A DNA stretch of 64,000 bases from a bacterium. Lineage in GTDB: Bacteria; SZUA-79; Acidulodesulfobacterales; Acidulodesulfobacteraceae. A program made the translations under genes and the position numbers. Positions within the stretch are counted from its first letter, which is position 1, and every line of letters begins with the position of its first letter. The stretch spans positions 1-64,000 of the forward strand of contig JAJYDX010000007.1 in NCBI GenBank assembly GCA_021777135.1. Direction: 5' to 3'. Shown piece after piece: positions 17,620 to 24,721 of the stretch. The notes beneath the pieces were generated by a model, which was not told the DNA's origin, searched no databases, and worked only from the letters and a program-made list of their open reading frames with translations.

Positions 17620-18390
17620 TTATTGAGTTTCCGATTTATTTCTTATGTATTTATAGCCGCCAAAAGGTATAAGAATATCGCCTTCTTTCCACATTACCGA
17701 ACGCCAGACTTCTATGTATATATGATAAGCAATAAATATTATAATCAACCACATTATAAACAGGTGTGCAATAGTAACTCCGGTGAGCCCGCCGAATATG
17801 AAGAGCGTCCAGTCGGTCGAAAAATGCATAAGCCACGGCCACCAAGCGCCAACAGCAGAAGTTCCAGTAAACGAAGCAACATACATCTGAAATCCGGTAA
17901 GCATCTGGAGAAGTATGAGAAGGTGAAAAATCGTAAAGACAAAAGCGTTTAAGGGGTCCTGATATCGCCCGGTTTTTGGCTTATCTTTAAGCGTAAAGTA
18001 ATGTTTAATCATTTTCCACGCTTCTTCAAGTTTGTCTCCGAAAGGTAAAAAGCTTTTATAAAGAGGCTCTTTCCATGAAAAAAAAGCCAAATAAAGCCAT
18101 ACGATAAAAATAACGTCTATTAGTACGGCTCCTATAAAATGAAAATCTCTCATCCATGTCATAATAAAAGCCTGATTGGTTTCTCCTGAATTAACTATGC
18201 CGGTGGAAAGAGAGTCGGATTGAGTAGGAGTTTTTCCGAAGAATAAAAAAGGATACGCAATATAAAAGCCTGTGATTATATTATTTATAATTGCCAAAAA
18301 GAAAGTCCAGTGTATTATTCTTTTTATCACAGTCATCCTATGGACCAGATTTATTTCACCGTATTTATTTATATTTTCTTTATTTTCCAT
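17620..18390 (-). CDS. hyaC: Hydrogenase b-type cytochrome subunit
   Basis: A 256-residue membrane protein with four main transmembrane helices, matching the HyaC/HupC cytochrome b561-like family that anchors the hydrogenase and passes electrons to quinone. Candidate haem-ligand histidines lie in VHRMTVIKRIIHW, MRDFHFIG, FTIFHLLILLQ and IIFIAYHIYIEVWRS. The gene follows the large subunit by 51 bases. Its presence makes a respiratory, H2-consuming direction likely. Confidence 0.93.
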   Translation of the reverse strand: MENKENINKYGEINLVHRMTVIKRIIHWTFFLAIINNIITGFYIAYPFLFFGKTPTQSDSLSTGIVNSGETNQAFIMTWMRDFHFIGAVLIDVIFIVWLYLAFFSWKEPLYKSFLPFGDKLEEAWKMIKHYFTLKDKPKTGRYQDPLNAFVFTIFHLLILLQMLTGFQMYVASFTGTSAVGAWWPWLMHFSTDWTLFIFGGLTGVTIAHLFIMWLIIIFIAYHIYIEVWRSVMWKEGDILIPFGGYKYIRNKSETQ

Positions 18391-18441
18391 AATTAACCCC
18401 GTTTTATCTTAAAAGTTAATTAAACCAGCATACATTGAAAC

Positions 18442-20127
18442 TCAGCATACCCTAAATTTTTTTATTTCGTTAGTTTTAGGGTCTATTAAGTGAACGGCAC
18501 AGGCTAAACACGGGTCGAAAGAATGAACGGTCCGTAAAATTTCGAGGGGCTGAGAAGGATTTGCAAGCTTAACGCCGACAAGCGACGCCTCGTATGCGCC
18601 GGGATTATTAAAGGCATCTCTTGGAGACGCGTTCCAAGTCGTTGGAACTACGATTTGATAATGGGTAATCTGTTTGTTTTTTATCCTTACCCAATGACCT
18701 AGCGAGCCCCTGGGAGCTTCGTCCAAACCGATGCCTACAATTTCTTTAGAAGGCATGTCGTAGTGCGTCCAGCTAGACTGGTCTACAGCGGCATTTTTAA
18801 TTAAATCAAGCGTCCATGTTTCCAATGCATCGGCCACGTATTTTGCCTCTATACCCCTTGCCGCCGTTCTGCCTAGCGTTGAGAAGAGAGCGGTTACGGG
18901 TAATCCTGCTGTTTTTAAGACATAATCAACTAAGGATTTTATTGTTTTATTTCCTTTTGCGTATGCCACTAAAGTTCTTGCGAGAGGACCGACTTCCATG
19001 GCTTTATTTTCATAACGTGGAGATTTAATCCAGCTGTATTTTTCGTCTTCTTTAAGGCTGCCGTCTTTATTTAATCCAGTGTAATCCGGATCAGTAATTC
19101 CAACAGAAGGGTTGAGCCCTACCTTTTCATCTGGATATTTATACCATGAATGGGTTACGAATTCTGTTATTTTCTTTTCGTCTAAATTGTGCACTTTGCT
19201 TAAATCCCTGTCAAAAATAACACCTCTCATCAGGAAATAATCGTCCGGACTTTCATCGTCAGTCTGCGGAAAAGCACCGTATGAAAGATAGTTTTTAAGC
19301 CCGCCCCCTATTCCCTGAATGGCTTCGTCTTTATAAAATTCTGCCGCAGCAAGCAAATCCGGTATGTATGCGTTATTTACGAAATCGGTTATTTTACCTA
19401 TCCTGAATAAGATATCATCCATTCTTTGAGGATTAATAATATCGGCAATCGAAGATATTCCGCCTACAACACAAGTTTGCGGATGCGGGTCTTTTGCGCC
19501 GAGAATTGCTATAATTTGCGCTGGTATTCTAAGGATGTTAAGATTGTCTAAATAGTGTGAAGCTATTAATAAATTGCCCTCAGGCGGTAGTTTATAAGAG
19601 GGGTTTCCCCAATAACCACCTGCAAAAGGACCTAATTGACCTGATTTGACGAAATTAGCAAGACGCGTTTTTACTTCTTCAAATCTTGCAAGACTTGCGT
19701 TGTATGGAGTTTTAGTATAGGCATATGCTAAATCCATGGTTTTCTTAGGGTCTGCTTTAAGAGCAGATACAATATCTACCCAGTCTAGACCTGCAAGCTG
19801 ATAAAAATGGACTAAGTGGTCCTGAACCATTTGGGCGCCTTTAAGAATATTTCTTGCGATTCTGGCGTTTTTTGGCGGATGTATTCCAAGCGCGTTTTCG
19901 ACCGCCCATGTTGCCGCTTCATAATGCGCGTAAGTACATACGCCGCAAATCCTCTGGGCGAAAAGTCCAGCATCTTCGGGAGCTCTTCCGTTAAGGATAA
20001 GTTCTATTCCTCTAAAAAGCGTGCCGGAAGAATGAGCTTCGCTAATTTCACTGCCGTTTAGCGAGGCTTCTATCCTGAGATGACCTTCTATCCTTGTAAC
20101 GGGATCCACTATAATTTTTGTCGCCAT
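18442..20127 (-). CDS. hyaB: [NiFe] hydrogenase large subunit
   Basis: The 561-residue catalytic subunit binding the NiFe(CN)2CO centre. The N-terminal nickel ligands lie in RICGVC (Cys61, Cys64) and the C-terminal ones in DPCLACAVH (Cys540, Cys543, with His546). The peptide continues 15 residues beyond His546 (ending KKFRVC), the tail removed by HyaD. The features fit a respiratory group 1 enzyme. GGAGG lies upstream of the ATG. It follows the small-subunit gene by 48 bases, the usual order for exported heterodimers. Confidence 0.97.
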   Translation of the reverse strand: MATKIIVDPVTRIEGHLRIEASLNGSEISEAHSSGTLFRGIELILNGRAPEDAGLFAQRICGVCTYAHYEAATWAVENALGIHPPKNARIARNILKGAQMVQDHLVHFYQLAGLDWVDIVSALKADPKKTMDLAYAYTKTPYNASLARFEEVKTRLANFVKSGQLGPFAGGYWGNPSYKLPPEGNLLIASHYLDNLNILRIPAQIIAILGAKDPHPQTCVVGGISSIADIINPQRMDDILFRIGKITDFVNNAYIPDLLAAAEFYKDEAIQGIGGGLKNYLSYGAFPQTDDESPDDYFLMRGVIFDRDLSKVHNLDEKKITEFVTHSWYKYPDEKVGLNPSVGITDPDYTGLNKDGSLKEDEKYSWIKSPRYENKAMEVGPLARTLVAYAKGNKTIKSLVDYVLKTAGLPVTALFSTLGRTAARGIEAKYVADALETWTLDLIKNAAVDQSSWTHYDMPSKEIVGIGLDEAPRGSLGHWVRIKNKQITHYQIVVPTTWNASPRDAFNNPGAYEASLVGVKLANPSQPLEILRTVHSFDPCLACAVHLIDPKTNEIKKFRVC

Positions 20128-20175
20128 ATATCCTCCAAATATTTTTAATTATATGAATATATAAAAATTAAATTT

Positions 20176-21438
20176 TTAATCTTCTTTTTTGGAAGAAGAT
20201 TTTTTAGTTTCATTTTTCTTTTTAATTCCCGTATATATTGCATGCGCTGCGATTCCGACGCCGGCCGCACCTAAAAGAGCTACGCCAAATTCATCGGCTG
20301 TAGCTTCTACGCCTGGAATTATAATCTTTGCATCGGCGTTAGGTTTCTCGAACGGGGTCATCCTATCCCAGAAAACAGGTTCCGAGCAGCCTATGCATCC
20401 GTGCCCGGCGCGCATAGGAAAACTCGTATCCTGATTGTATTCGGCGGTAGTGCAGTTGTTCCATGTAAAAGGACCCTTGCAGCCCATCATATAAAGGCAG
20501 TATTCTTTTTTTGCCCCTGCGTCGCCCCAGTGCCTGACGTATTCTCCAGCTTCAAAATGCCCCCTGCGATAACAGTTATCGTGAAGCCTGCCCGAATATG
20601 CCCATAACGGACGGCCGATATTATCAAGTTGAGGGGCTTTTCCTGTGAGTATGTATTCTACAAGAGTACCGACTACGTTTACGGGATTTGCCGGACAAGC
20701 CGGAATATTTATAACGCTTCTGTTTGTAACCGAACTAAGACCAACGGCGTTTGTAGGGTTGGGGGAAGCGGCAGGTATCCCGCCGTAAGCAGCGCAGTTA
20801 CCTATTGCAATTGTAATACCCGCATTTTTTGCGGTTTCTTTAACTATCTTTATGCCGGTATCTCCTTTAGCGCCTATAGTAAGGAATTTTCCGTCCATTC
20901 CGGTAGGAATTGCGCCCTCTACCACAAGTATGTATTTGCCTTTATCTTTTTTAATGGTTTCCGTTCTTCTTGCCTCTGCCTGATATCCTGCCGGGGCCAT
21001 AATAGACTCCATATAGTTAACGCTAACGTAGTTAATAATAATTTCAGCCGGAGTCGGATTTGCGTTTCTTATAAAAGCTTCAGTATTTCCCATGCAGTCC
21101 GCCATATCTAGCCATATAAACGGTGTTCTGGTAAGAATGTTTGCAGCTCTTGCAATTCTTGGTTTAAATATGTAAGGAAGCATCAATGTCGATGTTAAAA
21201 ATGCGCTCCATTTAAGGAAATCTCTTCTGGAAACTCCATAAATGTCAAATATATTGGGGAGGTTGTTTTCTTTTTCTTTAGTGTTCTTAAAATACTCTTT
21301 TTCAAGTTTGTCTAAGCGCTTATCTACTTTTTTTAAAACTTCGTCGGGATTTTTAGAGATAAACCTGAGCGGGTCCCATTTAAATGCGGGTTTTTTTTCT
21401 TTACAGTTATTGTCGCAAGAATGGTTATCATTATCCAT
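20176..21438 (-). CDS. hyaA: [NiFe] hydrogenase small subunit, Tat-exported
   Basis: A 420-residue electron-transfer subunit. Cluster ligands are seen in NCAAYGG, PACPANP, LHDNC, YCLYMMGCKG, WNNC and GHGCIGCSEP, matching the distal and medial clusters and two proximal ligands. A C-terminal helix (about 380-400) should anchor it to the membrane beside HyaC. Two oddities: the first cluster motif, normally CxxC, reads CMGN (Cys115, Asn118; the codon is AAT on the coding strand), and the Tat motif SRRDFLK (70-76) is preceded by about 69 hydrophilic, Lys/Glu-rich residues. No internal Met lies between residue 1 and the twin arginines. A TTAGGAGG ribosome binding site supports the start. It heads the hyaABCD operon. 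Confidence 0.95.
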   Translation of the reverse strand: MDNDNHSCDNNCKEKKPAFKWDPLRFISKNPDEVLKKVDKRLDKLEKEYFKNTKEKENNLPNIFDIYGVSRRDFLKWSAFLTSTLMLPYIFKPRIARAANILTRTPFIWLDMADCMGNTEAFIRNANPTPAEIIINYVSVNYMESIMAPAGYQAEARRTETIKKDKGKYILVVEGAIPTGMDGKFLTIGAKGDTGIKIVKETAKNAGITIAIGNCAAYGGIPAASPNPTNAVGLSSVTNRSVINIPACPANPVNVVGTLVEYILTGKAPQLDNIGRPLWAYSGRLHDNCYRRGHFEAGEYVRHWGDAGAKKEYCLYMMGCKGPFTWNNCTTAEYNQDTSFPMRAGHGCIGCSEPVFWDRMTPFEKPNADAKIIIPGVEATADEFGVALLGAAGVGIAAHAIYTGIKKKNETKKSSSKKED

Positions 21439-21556
21439 AAAGCCTCCTAAGTTATAAATAAATTATATTTATAAAAAAGCTAATAAGCTATAGACGCCGA
21501 TGCCTTATAAAATGAAAATTAATCAGAATTAGTATATAATAAATTATGTTTCTTTA

Positions 21557-21584
21557 ATCATATCGCAAATATATAAAATGTCAA
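21557..21584 (-). promoter_or_regulatory. Candidate sigma-70 promoter of the hya operon
   Basis: On the reverse strand TTGACA (21584-21579) and TATGAT (21562-21557) are separated by 16 bases. The predicted start near 21550 leaves a leader of about 110 bases before hyaA. It lies between the divergent hyaA and hypA genes. Confidence 0.45.
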
Positions 21585-21605
21585 ATTAATTTTTTAATAT
21601 ATAAT

Positions 21606-21845
21606 ATGCATGAGTTTTCAATAGCTTTAGAAATACTTGATACGCTTGAGGAAAACGGTTATTTAGACGGCGTAAAAAAAGTAAACTCTGTCAAACTTGC
21701 AATAGGAAAATATTCAGGCATAGATAAAAACTATCTTGAGTTTGCGTTTCAAAATCTTTCCGACGAAAGATTTAAAAATGTTTTTACGGAATTCGTTCCA
21801 AACGATTCCGACGAAATAAAAATAATTGAAATCACGGTTGATTAA
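21606..21845 (+). CDS. hypA: HypA-like nickel protein lacking the zinc-binding domain
   Basis: A 79-residue protein recognisable as HypA by the N-terminal MHEFSIALEILD (His2 is the nickel ligand), VKLAIGKYSGID and YLEFAFQNLS, and by a C-terminal strand DEIKIIEITVD. Ordinary HypA proteins are about 113-120 residues and carry a zinc site made by two CxxC motifs between these parts. Here that stretch is missing and the protein has no cysteine at all, while the reading frame is open on both sides. This looks like a clean internal loss rather than a frameshift. hypB follows after 37 bases, the normal pairing for nickel delivery. Confidence 0.88.
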   Translation: MHEFSIALEILDTLEENGYLDGVKKVNSVKLAIGKYSGIDKNYLEFAFQNLSDERFKNVFTEFVPNDSDEIKIIEITVD

Positions 21846-21882
21846 ATTAATTTTATGAAAATTTTACAAATAAGGCGGGTTT

Positions 21883-22620
21883 ATGTTAAAATCTAATCGT
21901 TTTAAACGGGTAAGCACTGGCGGAAGATCTTTAACCGTGCAAAAAAATGCTCTTGAATCTAACGAAATTAACGCTAAAAAAAACAAAGCGGTATTTGGTA
22001 AAGCATTTGTTATGAATATTTTAAGTTCGCCGGGTTCAGGAAAGACGTCTTTATTGGAATCAATAGTGCCCGCTTTAAAATTGGAAGGCTTTAACGCAGC
22101 AGTTATAGAGGGGGACGTGGAAACAGACCTCGATAAAAAACGAATTGATAATTTAGGCGTTCCCGCATATCAGATTATTACTAACGGAACATGCCATCTT
22201 GACGCAAAAATGGTGAATGTATCTTTAAACAGCCTCGATATAAAAAATGCAGATGTAATTTTTATAGAAAACGTAGGTAATTTGGTCTGTCCTACGTCTT
22301 TTAACCTTGGAGAAGACATGAAAGTCGTAGTGCTTTCCGTAACCGAAGGAGACGACAAGCCTTTAAAGTACCCGGCGGCTTTCTATAAATCCAAGGTAAT
22401 GATTATCAATAAAACAGACCTGCTTCCCGCTCTTGATTCGGACATAGCAAAAATAAAAGAAAATGCACTGTCTATAAATAAGGAATTGATAATATTTGAA
22501 ACTTCGTGCAGAAAAAAAACAACAGAAAATATTTATAATAAAGGAATTGCCGATTTTGTTTCCTTTGTAAAAGAAAAAATAAGGATTAAAGCGGCCGAGT
22601 TTCAAAAACAGAATATATAA
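21883..22620 (+). CDS. hypB: Hydrogenase nickel-insertion GTPase HypB
   Basis: A 245-residue SIMIBI-class GTPase that delivers nickel to the large subunit with HypA. It has the P-loop SSPGSGKTSL, EGDVETDLD (switch region), the G3-like ENVGN and G4 NKTDL. The metal-site residues of the G domain are kept: Cys-His in GTCHLDA and a cysteine in NLVCP. No histidine-rich nickel-storage stretch is present at the N-terminus. Confidence 0.96.
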   Translation: MLKSNRFKRVSTGGRSLTVQKNALESNEINAKKNKAVFGKAFVMNILSSPGSGKTSLLESIVPALKLEGFNAAVIEGDVETDLDKKRIDNLGVPAYQIITNGTCHLDAKMVNVSLNSLDIKNADVIFIENVGNLVCPTSFNLGEDMKVVVLSVTEGDDKPLKYPAAFYKSKVMIINKTDLLPALDSDIAKIKENALSINKELIIFETSCRKKTTENIYNKGIADFVSFVKEKIRIKAAEFQKQNI

Positions 22621-22639
22621 AATAAATAAAAAAACTACG

Positions 22640-23530
22640 ATGAATATTTGTGCGGCTGGAGACGTTCACGGCAGGATAGATAAATTATACGGTTGCATAA
22701 AAAAATTTGAATCCGAGCTTAATACCAATTTCGACGTTATTTTGCAGGTCGGCGATTTCGGTATATGGATTAATGAATTTTATCATGACGGCATTACAAA
22801 ATTTCATAAAGGCACCGGCGATTTTCCGGCATGGTACAAAGAAAAAAAAACCGCGCCCGTTAAAACATATTTTGTAAACGGCAATAACGAAGATTTTAAC
22901 TTTCTTAATTCCATTAAATTGTCGGGAGATTTGCAGATTATTAAAAATCTGTTTTATATTCCGAATGGAACAGTAACAGATATAAAAGTGAATGTTAAGA
23001 ATCGAACTAAGGATGCAGGAAACAAGTCCGGAGAAGACGCGGTTGACGCTGATAATTCCGGCGACATTCAAAGTCTTATCGTTGCCGGCATAGGCGGAAA
23101 ATACGACGCCGAACATTTTAGATATAACGAGTCAGACAGATACTATACAAAGCGCGAAATAGATAATTTACTTAAATATGCTGAAGAGAATAAAGGAAAT
23201 GAAGATAAAAACATAGATATTTTTATTTCCCATGATGCGCCGGAAGGAGTCCAGATAGAAGATAGCGATAAAAACAGATATTATCCAAAAGCAGTCGGGT
23301 TGCGCGATTTAATTTTAAAAATTAAGCCGAAAATGGTCTTTTTCGGTCATCACCACGGAATATGCAAATCTGATATTGAAGGCATACCGGTTTACGGGCT
23401 TAACGTATTAGGCGGAAAAGGAGCATTGCTTTCAACAGTAATGAGAAGCGGCATTGAAGATGAAAAAGTAAAAAAATATAAGGAAAAGTACAAAGGGGGG
23501 AAGTATTTTGAAAAACCGCTTATTAAATAA
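22640..23530 (+). CDS. Calcineurin-like metallophosphoesterase
   Basis: A 296-residue protein of the metallophosphoesterase superfamily. Metal-binding motifs appear in order: GDVHGR, QVGDFG, NGNNED, ISHDAP and FGHHHG. The substrate cannot be named; close families include Ap4A hydrolase-like and nucleotide phosphodiesterases. It starts 20 bases after hypB and may be transcribed with it, although no link to hydrogenase maturation is known. Its 3' end overlaps the next gene by 23 bases. Confidence 0.82.
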   Translation: MNICAAGDVHGRIDKLYGCIKKFESELNTNFDVILQVGDFGIWINEFYHDGITKFHKGTGDFPAWYKEKKTAPVKTYFVNGNNEDFNFLNSIKLSGDLQIIKNLFYIPNGTVTDIKVNVKNRTKDAGNKSGEDAVDADNSGDIQSLIVAGIGGKYDAEHFRYNESDRYYTKREIDNLLKYAEENKGNEDKNIDIFISHDAPEGVQIEDSDKNRYYPKAVGLRDLILKIKPKMVFFGHHHGICKSDIEGIPVYGLNVLGGKGALLSTVMRSGIEDEKVKKYKEKYKGGKYFEKPLIK

Positions 23531-24494
23531 TTTATTATCCTTAGTTTTATTGTTTTTTACATTATTTATATTCACATTAAATCCTTTGATTGTTTTTGCA
23601 GGTCCTGACGGTTCAGGAAACAATTTTTTTTATAAGGGCCCTATGGCTTTTGCTTACCTGAAGCCTGGAAAATTTATAACGGAACAGGCTTTCGATTATC
23701 AGTCCTTTAATTCAAAATTTAACGATAACGGCTCGGTTACCCATTTAAGCTACGATGTTGCCAAATATGTTTACGCTCCCCAGTTTATAGGCACTTTTAA
23801 ATTATTAGGTTTAGATAATTATATAGAAGCAATAGTTCCTTTCGGCAAGGCGGTTATGAGTACAAAATTTAACCATTCCAGGGGCGGTTTGGACGATCCT
23901 GAATTATATTACGGGATATACGTTTATCATTATGATGGAAGCGGGTTAACGGCTAACTTTCTGCCTCAATTAAGCATTACTTTTCCTTATGGAAACTGGA
24001 ATAATTCCTCATTAGTAAATATAGGAGGGGACGAGTGGCAGTTTCAGCCGGCATTAACCGGAATTTTTGGAATTAGGGTTGCGGCAGGACAAAAAATTAT
24101 TTTGAATTATGCCTTAGGCTATAGCATCAACAAGGGTCATCCTAACGTAAATTATTCGGCAATAGGCGACGAAGGTTTCAGCTATACCAACCCCGGCAAT
24201 AATTTTTTTACCGACGCTTTTTTAAATTATGTAATTTTAAATAAGTTTGATATTTACGATGAAATTTCATATTCTAAGCAATCTGATAATTATGGGTACT
24301 ATATAGACGCATCCGGCAATGCCGTTTTCGGTTATTTAAACGGCGGATATCAGGATTTTATCGAAGGGCTTGGGCTGACTTATCATTACGATAAATCGTT
24401 AAGTTTCGACGCGAGAGCATTAAGAGATATTAAGGGGGAAAATGCTCCTGAAGGGGAATATGGCGAATTTGACGCTGTTTACGATTTTAAGTGA
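23508..24494 (+). CDS. Putative outer-membrane beta-barrel transporter (phenol MetA-pathway-like family)
   Basis: A 328-residue protein starting at TTG, with GGGG nine bases upstream. A hydrophobic signal peptide (residues 9-31) ends at VFAG. The mature chain is rich in aromatic, Gly and Asn residues with repeated beta patterns (YLKPGKFITEQAFDYQ, LPQLSITFPYGNW), like the outer-membrane transporter family that includes MetA-pathway phenol-degradation proteins. The family name does not imply phenol use. The substrate is unknown, and the assignment rests on overall pattern rather than a diagnostic motif. Confidence 0.6.
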   Translation: MKNRLLNNLLSLVLLFFTLFIFTLNPLIVFAGPDGSGNNFFYKGPMAFAYLKPGKFITEQAFDYQSFNSKFNDNGSVTHLSYDVAKYVYAPQFIGTFKLLGLDNYIEAIVPFGKAVMSTKFNHSRGGLDDPELYYGIYVYHYDGSGLTANFLPQLSITFPYGNWNNSSLVNIGGDEWQFQPALTGIFGIRVAAGQKIILNYALGYSINKGHPNVNYSAIGDEGFSYTNPGNNFFTDAFLNYVILNKFDIYDEISYSKQSDNYGYYIDASGNAVFGYLNGGYQDFIEGLGLTYHYDKSLSFDARALRDIKGENAPEGEYGEFDAVYDFK

Positions 24495-24545
24495 TATTTG
24501 ATATGGACGATAATAATTTAAAATTGACGTTCTAATTGACGCCTA

Positions 24546-24576
24546 TTGACAAAATATTAAAAATATAATTTAATAT
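24546..24576 (+). promoter_or_regulatory. Candidate promoter for tRNA-Gly
   Basis: TTGACA at 24546-24551 is followed by TTTAAT at 24569-24574 (17-base spacer) or TAATAT at 24571-24576 (19-base spacer). The tRNA begins at 24613. The -35 hexamer is perfect; the -10 is uncertain because of the AT-rich context. Confidence 0.4.
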
Positions 24577-24612
24577 ATGCAGATAACGGTCAAAAAACTT
24601 ATCTTCTTTTAC

Positions 24613-24687
24613 GCGGGAATAGCTCAGTGGTAGAGCATCACCTTGCCAAGGTGAGGGTCGCGGGTTCGAGCCCCGTTTCCCGCTCCA
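24613..24687 (+). tRNA. tRNA-Gly (anticodon GCC)
   Basis: A complete cloverleaf: acceptor stem GCGGGAA/TTCCCGC, D-arm, anticodon stem TCACC/GGTGA with loop TTGCCAA giving anticodon GCC at 24645-24647, a T-arm with GGTTCGAGCC, and an encoded CCA at 24685-24687. Confidence 0.97.
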
Positions 24688-24721
24688 AAATAACTTATTT
24701 GTTTTTAAGTTTCTCGTAAAT

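Noticed and set aside
21606-21845. hypA as a frameshifted pseudogene
   Set aside because: The frame is open throughout, both conserved ends are in the same frame, and no CxxC motif appears in other frames near the gap.
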